Made by a program: the position numbers and the translations under genes
The notes under the pieces: generated by a model
What the model was told of the DNA's origin: nothing
Seen by the model: the letters and a program-made list of their open reading frames with translations, nothing else
Databases searched by the model: none
Origin: Karalla daura
Taxonomy: Eukaryota > Chordata > Actinopteri > Chaetodontiformes > Leiognathidae
Assembly (NCBI GenBank): GCA_029224185.1
Contig: CM055197.1
Location: 23,016,862-23,080,861, forward strand
Reading direction: 5' to 3'
Length of the DNA stretch: 64,000 nucleotides
Shown here: positions 36,201 to 49,002 of the stretch, piece after piece
Layout: each line of letters starts with the position of its first letter
Position numbering within the stretch: position 1 is the stretch's first letter

Positions 36201-37489
36201 TTGACGTTGCAGAGCAGCCTAAACTCAATGGACTAAAGTCGAGATGACCTGAACATCTCTCAAAGGAATCACGCTTTGAAGTCTTCAGGAAGATCAAAGG
36301 CGTCAGCGATGATGTCACACTGGCTCACCTTGTCTGACATCAATATGTCACTGTGACATTGTCAGGTGCCTTCCTCATGTAGTGAGTATTTTGATGATAT
36401 CTCTTGACTCGAATAGGAAAATAAAAAAGAACAACTTTGAAAAGAAAAGTCTGCCCTGGGTAATTAGCTTGACTTTGAAATCAAAAATCAGACTTATGAC
36501 AAAGGATTTACTCTTAACTTCCTTCACACAAATGGGTGAAGGAGGAACTAAATTGATCATTCTAAAATCAAAGTAGTGATACATTGACGTTCCTGAGCAG
36601 CCTCAACTCAATGGACTAAAGTCGAGATGACCTGAACATCTCCCAAAGGAATCACGCTTTGAAGTCTTCAGGAAGATCAAAGGCGTCAGCGATGATGTCA
36701 CACTGGCTCACCTTGTCTGACATCAATATGTCACTGTGACATTGTCAGGTGCCTTCCTCATGTAGTGAGTATTTTGATGATATCTCTTGACTCGAATAGG
36801 AACATACAAAAGGACAACATTGAAAAGAAAAGTCTGCCCTGGGTAATTAGCTTGATTTTGAAATCCAAAATCAGACTTATGAAAAAGGATTTACTCTTAC
36901 CCTCCTTAACACAAATGGGTGAAGGAGGAACTAAATTGATCATTCTAAAATCAAAGTAATGATACATTGACGTTGCAGAGCAGCCTAAACTCAATGGACT
37001 AAAGTCGAGATGACCTGAACATCTCTCAAAGGAATCACGCTTTGAAGTCTTCAGGAAGATCAAAGGCGTCAGCGATGATGTCACACTGGCTCACCTTGTC
37101 TGACATCAATATGTCACTGTGACATTGTCAGGTGCCTTCCTCATGTAGTGAGTATTTTGATGATATCTCTGTGACTCGAATAGGAAAATACAAAAGGACA
37201 ACTTTGAAAAGAAAAGTCTGCCCTGGGTAATTAGCTTGATTTTGAAATCAAAAATCAGACTTATGACAAAGGATTTACTCTTAACTTCCTTCACACAAAT
37301 GGGTGAAGGAGGAACTAAATTGATCATTCCAAAATCAAAGTAGTGATACATTGACGTTCCTGAGCAGCCTCAACTCAATGGACTAAAGTCGAGATGACCT
37401 GAACATCTCCCAAAGGAATCACGCTTTGAAGTCTTCAGGAAGATCAAAGGCGTCAGCGATGATGTCACACTGGCTCACCTTGTCTGACA
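33275..37489. repeat. Run rich in 383-bp monomers: A3/A4/A3v/A2
   Basis: Monomer starts: 33275 A3, 33658 A4, 34041 A2, 34425 A3, 34808 A4, 35191 A3v, 35574 A3 (private GTCTGGCCTGG), 35957 A4, 36340 A3v, 36723 A4 variant (CCTCCTTAACAC), 37106 A2. Nine of the eleven lack the same G. A3-A4-A3v forms a trimer of 1,149 bp (34425 and 35574), also seen at 53606 and 54755 and at 60125 and 61274. No class-B monomer lies in this 4.2-kb stretch. From 35574 it parallels the order at 650-2949. Confidence 0.92.
35191..35573. repeat. Type monomer A3v (383 bp)
   Basis: A3v differs from A3 by AAAAAAGAACAAC in place of AAAAAAGGACAAC. Eight copies start at 35191, 36340, 51689, 54372, 55521, 58208, 60891 and 62040. 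The copies at 54372, 55521, 60891 and 62040 also have CCTATACTC instead of CCTCAACTC, so there are two lineages. Confidence 0.9.
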
Positions 37490-40400
37490 TCAATATGTCA
37501 CTGTGACATTATCAGGTGTCTTTCTCATGTAGTGAGTAGTCTGATGACATCTCTGTGACATCATTAGGAAAATAAAAAAAGACAACATTGAAAAGAAAAG
37601 TCTGCCCTGGGTAATTAGCAAGATTTTGTAATCCAAAATCAAGGTAATGAGAAAGGGGTTACACTTGCCCTCCTAAACTCAAATGGGTGGAGGAGGAACA
37701 AAACTGATCATTCAAAAATCAAAGTAATTACACTTTGATAGTGCTTAGCAACTTAAAGTCAAAGGACGAAAGTTGATATGACTTGAACATATCCCAAAGG
37801 AATCACGCTTTGAAGTCTTCAGGAAGATCAAAGGCGTCAGCGATGATGTCACACTGGCTCACCTTGTCTGACATCAATTTGTCACTGTGACATTGTCAGG
37901 TGCCTTCCTCATGTAGTGAGTATTTTGATGATATCTCTGTGACTCGAATAGGAAAATACAAAAGGACAACATTGAAAAGAAAAGTCTGCCCTGTGTAATT
38001 AGCTTGATTTTGAAATCCAAAATCAGACTTATGAAAAAGGATTTACTCTTACCCTCCTGAACACAAATGGGTGAAGGAGGAACTAAATTGATCATTCTAA
38101 AATCAAAGTAGTGATACATTGACGTTCCTGAGCAGCCTATACTCAATGGACTAAAGTCGAGATGACCTGAACATTTCCCAAAGGAATCACGCTTTGAAGT
38201 CTTCAGGAAGATCAAAGGCGTCAGCGATGATGTCACACTGGCTCACCTTGTCTGACATCAATATGTCACTGTGACATTATCAGGTGTCTTGCTCATGTAG
38301 TGAGTAGTCTGATGATATCTCTGTGACATCATTAGGAAAATGAAAAAAGACAACATTGGAAAGAAAAGTCTGCCCTGGGTAATTAGCTTGATTTTGTAAT
38401 CCAATATCAAGGTAATGAGAAAGGGGTTGCACTTGACCTCCAAAACTCAAATGGGTGGAGGAGGAACAAAACTGAACATTCTAAAATCAAAGTAATTACA
38501 CTTTGATAGTGCTTAGCAACTTAAAGTCAAAGGACTAAAGTTGATATGACTTGAACATATCCCAAAGGAATCACGCTTTGAAGTCTTCAGGAAGATCAAA
38601 GGCGTCAGCGATGATGTCACACTGGCTCACCTTGTCTGACATCAATTTGTCACTGTGACATTGTCAGGTGCCTTCCTCATGTAGTGAGTATTTTGATGAT
38701 ATCTCTGTGACTCGAATAGGAAAATACAAAAGGACAACTTTGAAAAGAAAAGTCTGCCCTGGGTAATTAGCTTGATTTTGAAATCAAAAATCAGACTTAT
38801 GACAAAGGATTTACTCTTAACCTCCTAAACACAAATGGGTGAAGGAGGAACTAAATTGATCATTCCAAAATCAAAGTAGTGATACATTGACGTTCCTGAG
38901 CAGCCTCAACTCAATGGACTAAAGTCGAGATGACCTGAACATCTCCCAAAGGAATCACGCTTTGAAGTCTTCAGGAAGATCAAAGGCGTCAGCGATGATG
39001 TCACACTGGCTCACCTTGTCTGACATCAATATGTCACTGTGACATTATCAGGTGTCTTTCTCATGTAGTGAGTAGTCTGATGACATCTCTGTGACATCAT
39101 TAGGAAAATAAAAAAAGACAACATTGAAAAGAAAAGTCTGCCCTGGGTAATTAGCATGATTTTGTAATCCAAAATCAAGGTAATGAGAAAGGGGTTACAC
39201 TTGACCTCCTAAACTCAAATGGGTGGAGGAGGAACAAAACTGATCATTCAAAAATCAAAGTAATTACACTTTGATAGTGCTTAGCAACTTAAAGTCAAAG
39301 GACGAAAGTTGATATGACTTGAACATATCCCAAAGGAATCACGCTTTGAAGTCTTCAGGAAGATCAAAGGCGTCAGCGATGATGTCACACTGGCTCACCT
39401 TGTCTGACATCAATTTGTCACTGTGACATTGTCAGGTGCCTTCCTCATGTAGTGAGTATTTTGATGATATCTCTGTGACTCGAATAGGAAAATACAAAAG
39501 GACAACATTGAAAAGAAAAGTCTGCCCTGTGCAATTAGCTTGATTTTGAAGTCCAAAATCAGACTTATGAAAAAGGATTTACTCTTACCCTCCTGAACAC
39601 AAATGGGTGAAGGAGGAACTAAATTGATCATTCTAAAATCAAAGTAATGATACATTGACGTTCCTGAGCAGCCTATACTCAATGGACTAAAGTCGAGATG
39701 ACCTGAACATTTCCCAAAGGAATCACGCTTTGAAGTCTTCAGGAAGATCAAAGGCGTCAGCGATGATGTCACACTGGCTCACCTTGTCTGACATCAATAT
39801 GTCACTGTGACATTATCAGGTGTCTTGCTCATGTAGTGAGTAGTCTGATGATATCTCTGTGACATCATTAGGAAAATAAAAAAAGACAACATTGGAAAGA
39901 AAAGTCTGCCCTGGGTAATTAGCTTGATTTTGTAATCCAATATCAAGGTAATGAGAAAGGGGTTGCACTTGACCTCCAAAACTCAAATGGGTGGAGGAGG
40001 AACAGAACTGAACATTCTAAAATCAAAGTAATTACACTTTGATAGTGCTTAGCAACTTAAAGTCAAAGGACTAAAGTTGATATGACTTGAACTTTTCCGA
40101 AAGGAATCACGCTTTGAAGTCTTCAGGAAGATCAAAGGCGTCAGCGATGATGTCACACTGGCTCACCTTGTCTGACATCAATATGTCACTGTGACATTGT
40201 CAGGTGCCTTCCTCATGTAGTGAGTATTTTGATGATATCTCTTGACTCGAATAGGAAAATAAAAAAGGACAACTTTGAAAAGAAAAGTCTGCCCTGGGTA
40301 ATTAGCTTGACTTTGAAATCAAAAATCAGACTTATGACAAAGGATTTACTCTTAACTTCCTTCACACAAATGGGTGAAGGAGGAACTAAATTGATCATTC

Positions 40401-43400
40401 CAAAATCAAAGTAGTGATACATTGACGTTCCTGAGCAGCCTCAACTCAATGGACTAAAGTCGAGATGACCTGAACATCTCCCAAAGGAATCACGCTTTGA
40501 AGTCTTCAGGAAGATCAAAGGCGTCAGCGATGATGTCACACTGGCTCACCTTGTCTGACATCAATATGTCACTGTGACATTGTCAGGTGCCTTCCTCATG
40601 TAGTGAGTATTTTGATGATATCTCTTGACTCGAATAGGAACATACAAAAGGACAACATTGAAAAGAAAAGTCTGCCCTGGGTAATTAGCTTGATTTTGAA
40701 ATCCAAAATCAGACTTATGAAAAAGGATTTACTCTTACCCTCCTGAACACAAATGGGTGAAGGAGGAACTAAATTGATCATTCTAAAATCAAAGTAATGA
40801 TACATTGACGTTGCAGAGCAGCCTAAACTCAATGGACTAAAGTCGAGATGACCTGAACATCTCTCAAAGGAATCACGCTTTGAAGTCTTCAGGAAGATCA
40901 AAGGCGTCAGCGATGATGTCACACTGGCTCACCTTGTCTGACATCAATATGTCACTGTGACATTGTCAGGTGCCTTCCTCATGTAGTGAGTATTTTGATG
41001 ATATCTCTGTGACTCGAATAGGAAAATACAAAAGGACAACTTTGAAAAGAAAAGTCTGCCCTGGGTAATTAGCTTGATTTTGAAATCAAAAATCAGACTT
41101 ATGACAAAGGATTTACTCTTAACTTCCTTCACACAAATGGGTGAAGGAGGAACTAAATTGATCATTCCAAAATCAAAGTAGTGATACATTGACGTTCCTG
41201 AGCAGCCTCAACTCAATGGACTAAAGTCGAGATGACCTGAACATCTCCCAAAGGAATCACGCTTTGAAGTCTTCAGGAAGATCAAAGGCGTCAGCGATGA
41301 TGTCACACTGGCTCACCTTGTCTGACATCAATATGTCACTGTGACATTGTCAGGTGCCTTCCTCATGTAGTGAGTATTTTGATGATATCTCTTGACTCGA
41401 ATAGGAAAATAAAAAAGGACAACTTTGAAAAGAAAAGTCTGCCCTGGGTAATTAGCTTGACTTTGAAATCAAAAATCAGACTTATGACAAAGGATTTACT
41501 CTTAACTTCCTTCACACAAATGGGTGAAGGAGGAACTAAATTGATCATTCCAAAATCAAAGTAGTGATACATTGACGTTCCTGAGCAGCCTCAACTCAAT
41601 GGACTAAAGTCGAGATGACCTGAACATCTCCCAAAGGAATCACGCTTTGAAGTCTTCAGGAAGATCAAAGGCGTCAGCGATGATGTCACACTGGCTCACC
41701 TTGTCTGACATCAATATGTCACTGTGACATTATCAGGTGTCTTTCTCATGTAGTGAGTAGTCTGATGACATCTCTGTGACATCATTAGGAAAATAAAAAA
41801 AGACAACATTGAAAAGAAAAGTCTGCCCTGGGTAATTAGCATGATTTTGTAATCCAAAATCAAGGTAATGAGAAAGGGGTTACACTTGACCTCCTAAACT
41901 CAAATGGGTGGAGGAGGAACAAAACTGATCATTCAAAAATCAAAGTAATTACACTTTGATAGTGCTTAGCAACTTAAAGTCAAAGGACGAAAGTTGATAT
42001 GACTTGAACATATCCCAAAGGAATCACGCTTTGAAGTCTTCAGGAAGATCAAAGGCGTCAGCGATGATGTCACACTGGCTCACCTTGTCTGACATCAATT
42101 TGTCACTGTGACATTGTCAGGTGCCTTCCTCATGTAGTGAGTATTTTGATGATATCTCTGTGACTCGAATAGGAAAATACAAAAGGACAACATTGAAAAG
42201 AAAAGTCTGCCCTGTGTAATTAGCTTGATTTTGAAATCCAAAATCAGACTTATGAAAAAGGATTTACTCTTACCCTCCTGAACACAAATGGGTGAAGGAG
42301 GAACTAAATTGATCATTCTAAAATCAAAGTAATGATACATTGACGTTCCTGAGCAGCCTATACTCAATGGACTAAAGTCGAGATGACCTGAACATTTCCC
42401 AAAGGAATCACGCTTTGAAGTCTTCAGGAAGATCAAAGGCGTCAGCGATGATGTCACACTGGCTCACCTTGTCTGACATCAATATGTCACTGTGACATTA
42501 TCAGGTGTCTTGCTCATGTAGTGAGTAGTCTGATGATATCTCTGTGACATCATTAGGAAAATAAAAAAAGACAACATTGGAAAGAAAAGTCTGCCCTGGG
42601 TAATTAGCTTGATTTTGTAATCCAATATCAAGGTAATGAGAAAGGGGTTGCACTTGACCTCCAAAACTCAAATGGGTGGAGGAGGAACAAAACTGAACAT
42701 TCTAAAATCAAAGTAATTACACTTTGATAGTGCTTAGCAACTTAAAGTCAAAGGACTAAAGTTGATATGACTTGAACATTTCCCAAAGGAATCACGCTTT
42801 GAAGTCTTCAGGAAGATCAAAGGCGTCAGCGATGATGTCACACTGGCTCACCTTGTCTGACATCAATATGTCACTGTGACATTGTCAGGTGCCTTCCTCA
42901 TGTAGTGAGTATTTTGATGATATCTCTGTGACTCGAATAGGAAAATACAAAAGGACAACTTTGAAAAGAAAAGTCTGCCCTGGGTAATTAGCTTGATTTT
43001 GAAATCAAAAATCAGACTTATGACAAAGGATTTACTCTTAACCTCCTAAACACAAATGGGTGAAGGAGGAACTAAATTGATCATTCCAAAATCAAAGTAG
43101 TGATACATTGACGTTCCTGAGCAGCCTCAACTCAATGGACTAAAGTCGAGATGACCTGAACATCTCCCAAAGGAATCACGCTTTGAAGTCTTCAGGAAGA
43201 TCAAAGGCGTCAGCGATGATGTCACACTGGCTCACCTTGTCTGACATCAATATGTCACTGTGACATTGTCAGGTGCCTTCCTCATGTAGTGAGTATTTTG
43301 ATGATATCTCTTGACTCGAATAGGAAAATAAAAAAGGACAACTTTGAAAAGAAAAGTCTGCCCTGGGTAATTAGCTTGACTTTGAAATCAAAAATCAGAC

Positions 43401-45165
43401 TTATGACAAAGGATTTACTCTTAACTTCCTTCACACAAATGGGTGAAGGAGGAACTAAATTGATCATTCCAAAATCAAAGTAGTGATACATTGACGTTCC
43501 TGAGCAGCCTCAACTCAATGGACTAAAGTCGAGATGACCTGAACATCTCCCAAAGGAATCACGCTTTGAAGTCTTCAGGAAGATCAAAGGCGTCAGCGAT
43601 GATGTCACACTGGCTCACCTTGTCTGACATCAATATGTCACTGTGACATTATCAGGTGTCTTTCTCATGTAGTGAGTAGTCTGATGACATCTCTGTGACA
43701 TCATTAGGAAAATAAAAAAAGACAACATTGAAAAGAAAAGTCTGCCCTGGGTAATTAGCATGATTTTGTAATCCAAAATCAAGGTAATGAGAAAGGGGTT
43801 ACACTTGACCTCCTAAACTCAAATGGGTGGAGGAGGAACAAAACTGATCATTCAAAAATCAAAGTAATTACACTTTGATAGTGCTTAGCAACTTAAAGTC
43901 AAAGGACGAAAGTTGATATGACTTGAACATATCCCAAAGGAATCACGCTTTGAAGTCTTCAGGAAGATCAAAGGCGTCAGCGATGATGTCACACTGGCTC
44001 ACCTTGTCTGACATCAATTTGTCACTGTGACATTGTCAGGTGCCTTCCTCATGTAGTGAGTATTTTGATGATATCTCTGTGACTCGAATAGGAAAATACA
44101 AAAGGACAACATTGAAAAGAAAAGTCTGCCCTGTGTAATTAGCTTGATTTTGAAATCCAAAATCAGACTTATGAAAAAGGATTTACTCTTACCCTCCTGA
44201 ACACAAATGGGTGAAGGAGGAACTAAATTGATCATTCTAAAATCAAAGTAATGATACATTGACGTTCCTGAGCAGCCTATACTCAATGGACTAAAGTCGA
44301 GATGACCTGAACATTTCCCAAAGGAATCACGCTTTGAAGTCTTCAGGAAGATCAAAGGCGTCAGCGATGATGTCACACTGGCTCACCTTGTCTGACATCA
44401 ATATGTCACTGTGACATTATCAGGTGTCTTGCTCATGTAGTGAGTAGTCTGATGATATCTCTGTGACATCATTAGGAAAATAAAAAAAGACAACATTGGA
44501 AAGAAAAGTCTGCCCTGGGTAATTAGCTTGATTTTGTAATCCAATATCAAGGTAATGAGAAAGGGGTTGCACTTGACCTCCAAAACTCAAATGGGTGGAG
44601 GAGGAACAAAACTGAACATTCTAAAATCAAAGTAATTACACTTTGATAGTGCTTAGCAACTTAAAGTCAAAGGACTAAAGTTGATATGACTTGAACATTT
44701 CCCAAAGGAATCACGCTTTGAAGTCTTCAGGAAGATCAAAGGCGTCAGCGATGATGTCACACTGGCTCACCTTGTCTGACATCAATATGTCACTGTGACA
44801 TTGTCAGGTGCCTTCCTCATGTAGTGAGTATTTTGATGATATCTCTGTGACTCGAATAGGAAAATACAAAAGGACAACTTTGAAAAGAAAAGTCTGCCCT
44901 GGGTAATTAGCTTGATTTTGAAATCAAAAATCAGACTTATGACAAAGGATTTACTCTTAACCTCCTAAACACAAATGGGTGAAGGAGGAACTAAATTGAT
45001 CATTCCAAAATCAAAGTAGTGATACATTGACGTTCCTGAGCAGCCTCAACTCAATGGACTAAAGTCGAGATGACCTGAACATCTCCCAAAGGAATCACGC
45101 TTTGAAGTCTTCAGGAAGATCAAAGGCGTCAGCGATGATGTCACACTGGCTCACCTTGTCTGACA
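37490..45165. repeat. Mixed 4-mer units and A3/A4/A2 insertions
   Basis: Monomer starts: 37490 B2 (private TTAGCAAGAT), 37874 A1, 38258 B1, 38642 A5, 39026 B2, 39410 A1, 39794 B1, 40178 A3, 40561 A4, 40944 A2, 41328 A3, 41711 B2, 42095 A1, 42479 B1, 42863 A5, 43247 A3, 43630 B2, 44014 A1, 44398 B1, 44782 A5. Regular 4-mers begin at 37874 and 44014. The unit at 42095 is a 4-mer with one 383-bp A3 monomer (43247-43629) inserted between A5 and B2. The A5 at 38642 is the only A5 with the ATTTGTCAC junction. Confidence 0.92.
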
Positions 45166-46317
45166 TCAATATGTCACTGTGACATTATCAGGTGTCTTTC
45201 TCATGTAGTGAGTAGTCTGATGACATCTCTGTGACATCATTGGGAAAATAAAAAAAGACAACATTGAAAAGAAAAGTCTGCCCTGGGTAATTAGCATGAT
45301 TTTGTAATCCAAAATCAAGGTAATGAGAAAGGGGTTACACTTGACCTCCTAAACTCAAATGGGTGGAGGAGGAACAAAACTGATCATTCAAAAATCAAAG
45401 TAATTACACTTTGATAGTGCTTAGCAACTTAAAGTCAAAGGACGAAAGTTGATATGACTTGAACATATCCCAAAGGAATCACGCTTTGAAGTCTTCAGGA
45501 AGATCAAAGGCGTCAGCGATGATGTCACACTGGCTCACCTTGTCTGACATCAATTTGTCACTGTGACATTGTCAGGTGCCTTCCTCATGTAGTGAGTATT
45601 TTGATGATATCTCTGTGACTCGGATAGGAAAATACAAAAGGACAACATTGAAAAGAAAAGTCTGCCCTGTGCAATTAGCTTGATTTTGAAATCCAAAATC
45701 AGACTTATGAAAAAGGATTTACTCTTACCCTCCTGAACACAAATGGGTGAAGGAGGAACTAAATTGATCATTCTAAAATCAAAGTAATGATACATTGACG
45801 TTCCTGAGCAGCCTATACTCAATGGACTAAAGTCGAGATGACCTGAACATTTCCCAAAGGAATCACGCTTTGAAGTCTTCAGGAAGATCAAAGGCGTCAG
45901 CGATGATGTCACACTGGCTCACCTTGTCTGACATCAATATGTCACTGTGACATTATCAGGTGTCTTGCTCATGTAGTGAGTAGTCTGATGATATCTCTGT
46001 GACATCATTAGGAAAATAAAAAAAGACAACATTGGAAAGAAAAGTCTGCCCTGGGTAATTAGCTTGATTTTGTAATCCAATATCAAGGTAATGAGAAAGG
46101 GGTTGCACTTGACCTCCAAAACTCAAATGGGTGGAGGAGGAACAAAACTGAACATTCTAAAATCAAAGTAATTACACTTTGATAGTGCTTAGCAACTTAA
46201 AGTCAAAGGACTAAAGTTGATATGACTTGAACTTTTCCCAAAGGAATCACGCTTTGAAGTCTTCAGGAAGATCAAAGGCGTCAGCGATGATGTCACACTG
46301 GCTCACCTTGTCTGACA

Positions 46318-46701
46318 TCAATATGTCACTGTGACATTGTCAGGTGCCTTCCTCATGTAGTGAGTATTTTGATGATATCTCTGTGACTCGAATAGGAAAA
46401 TACAAAAGGACAACTTTGAAAAGAAAAGTCTGCCCTGGGTAATTAGCTTGATTTTGAAATCAAAAATCAGACTTATGACAAAGGATTTACTCTTACCCTC
46501 CTGAACACAAATGGGTGAAGGAGGAACTAAATTGATCATTCTAAAATCAAAGTAATGATACATTGACGTTGCAGAGCAGCCTCAACTCAATGGACTAAAG
46601 TCGAGATGACCTGAACATCTCTCAAAGGAATCACGCTTTGAAGTCTTCAGGAAGATCAAAGGCGTCAGCGATGATGTCACACTGGCTCACCTTGTCTGAC
46701 A
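46318..46701. repeat. Recombinant monomer Hj (A2 head, A4 tail with A2 patch)
   Basis: It has the same switch as Hi (between 46479 and 46496), but the tail reads CCTCAACTC, an A2-type patch, before returning to AACATCTCTC. Copies start at 46318, 50155 and 57824, always after B1 in the nested HOR. Confidence 0.88.
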
Positions 46702-47085
46702 TCAATATGTCACTGTGACATTGTCAGGTGCCTTCCTCATGTAGTGAGTATTTTGATGATATCTCTGTGACTCGAATAGGAAAATACAAAAGGACAACTT
46801 TGAAAAGAAAAGTCTGCCCTGGGTAATTAGCTTGATTTTGAAATCAAAAATCAGACTTATGACAAAGGATTTACTCTTAACTTCCTTCACACAAATGGGT
46901 GAAGGAGGAACTAAATTGATCATTCCAAAATCAAAGTAGTGATACATTGACGTTCCTGAGCAGCCTCAACTCAATGGACTAAAGTCGAGATGACCTGAAC
47001 ATCTCCCAAAGGAATCACGCTTTGAAGTCTTCAGGAAGATCAAAGGCGTCAGCGATGATGTCACACTGGCTCACCTTGTCTGACA

Positions 47086-47468
47086 TCAATATGTCACTGT
47101 GACATTGTCAGGTGCCTTCCTCATGTAGTGAGTATTTTGATGATATCTCTTGACTCGAATAGGAAAATAAAAAAGGACAACTTTGAAAAGAAAAGTCTGC
47201 CCTGGGTAATTAGCTTGACTTTGAAATCAAAAATCAGACTTATGACAAAGGATTTACTCTTAACCTCCTAAACACAAATGGGTGAAGGAGGAACTAAATT
47301 GATCATTCCAAAATCAAAGTAGTGATACATTGACGTTCCTGAGCAGCCTCAACTCAATGGACTAAAGTCGAGATGACCTGAACATCTCCCAAAGGAATCA
47401 CGCTTTGAAGTCTTCAGGAAGATCAAAGGCGTCAGCGATGATGTCACACTGGCTCACCTTGTCTGACA
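47086..47468. repeat. Recombinant monomer Hh (A3 head, A5 tail, 383 bp)
   Basis: The head is A3 (CTCTTGACTCG, CTTGACTTTG, with C at 47219). From 47265 it carries A5 CCTCCTAAACAC. A second copy starts at 50923. Both follow Hj-A2. Confidence 0.87.
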
Positions 47469-48234
47469 TCAATATGTCACTGTGACATTGTCAGGTGCCT
47501 TCCTCATGTAGTGAGTATTTTGATGATATCTCTTGACTCGAATAGGAAAATAAAAAAGGACAACTTTGAAAAGAAAAGTCTGCCCTGGGTAATTAGCTTG
47601 ACTTTGAAATCAAAAATCAGACTTATGACAAAGGATTTACTCTTAACTTCCTTCACACAAATGGGTGAAGGAGGAACTAAATTGATCATTCCAAAATCAA
47701 AGTAGTGATACATTGACGTTCCTTAGCAGCCTCAACTCAATGGACTAAAGTCGAGATGACCTGAACATCTCCCAAAGGAATCACGCTTTGAAGTCTTCAG
47801 GAAGATCAAAGGCGTCAGCGATGATGTCACACTGGCTCACCTTGTCTGACATCAATATGTCACTGTGACATTGTCAGGTGCCTTCCTCATGTAGTGAGTA
47901 TTTTGATGATATCTCTTGACTCGAATAGGAACATACAAAAGGACAACATTGAAAAGAAAAGTCTGCCCTGGGTAATTAGCTTGATTTTGAAATCCAAAAT
48001 CAGACTTATGAAAAAGGATTTACTCTTACCCTCCTGAACACAAATGGGTGAAGGAGGAACTAAATTGATCATTCTAAAATCAAAGTAATGATACATTGAC
48101 GTTGCAGAGCAGCCTAAACTCAATGGACTAAAGTCGAGATGACCTGAACATCTCTCAAAGGAATCACGCTTTGAAGTCTTCAGGAAGATCAAAGGCGTCA
48201 GCGATGATGTCACACTGGCTCACCTTGTCTGACA

Positions 48235-48618
48235 TCAATATGTCACTGTGACATTGTCAGGTGCCTTCCTCATGTAGTGAGTATTTTGATGATATCTCTG
48301 TGACTCGAATAGGAAAATACAAAAGGACAACTTTGAAAAGAAAAGTCTGCCCTGGGTAATTAGCTTGATTTTGAAATCAAAAATCAGACTTATGACAAAG
48401 GATTTACTCTTACCCTCCTGAACACAAATGGGTGAAGGAGGAACTAAATTGATCATTCTAAAATCAAAGTAATGATACATTGACGTTGCAGAGCAGCCTA
48501 AACTCAATGGACTAAAGTCGAGATGACCTGAACATCTCTCAAAGGAATCACGCTTTGAAGTCTTCAGGAAGATCAAAGGCGTCAGCGATGATGTCACACT
48601 GGCTCACCTTGTCTGACA
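48235..48618. repeat. Recombinant monomer Hi (A2 head, A4 tail)
   Basis: The unit is A2 up to the C at 48396 (GACAAAGG) and A4 from the C at 48413 (CCCTCCTGAACAC, GTTGCAGAGC, CCTAAACTC, AACATCTCTC). It is 384 bp, because the A2 head keeps the G lost in A4. Copies with the same switch start at 48235, 52838, 55904, 59357 and 62423. A2 follows in each case. Confidence 0.9.
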
Positions 48619-49002
48619 TCAATATGTCACTGTGACATTGTCAGGTGCCTTCCTCATGTAGTGAGTATTTTGATGATATCTCTGTGACTCGAATAGGAAA
48701 ATACAAAAGGACAACTTTGAAAAGAAAAGTCTGCCCTGGGTAATTAGCTTGATTTTGAAATCAAAAATCAGACTTATGACAAAGGATTTACTCTTAACTT
48801 CCTTCACACAAATGGGTGAAGGAGGAACTAAATTGATCATTCCAAAATCAAAGTAGTGATACATTGACGTTCCTGAGCAGCCTCAACTCAATGGACTAAA
48901 GTCGAGATGACCTGAACATCTCCCAAAGGAATCACGCTTTGAAGTCTTCAGGAAGATCAAAGGCGTCAGCGATGATGTCACACTGGCTCACCTTGTCTGA
49001 CA

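Larger units (their letters stand above)
45166..49002. repeat. Nested HOR, version 1 (10 monomers, 3,837 bp)
   Basis: The order is 45166 B2, 45550 A1, 45934 B1, 46318 Hj, 46702 A2, 47086 Hh, 47469 A3, 47852 A4, 48235 Hi, 48619 A2. Private single-base markers repeated in the next copies are CATTGGGAAAATA (changed base at 45242) in B2, GACTCGGATAGG (45623) in A1, and CCTTAGCAGCC (47724) in A3. The next copy's B2 begins exactly 3,837 bp later at 49003. Confidence 0.93.
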
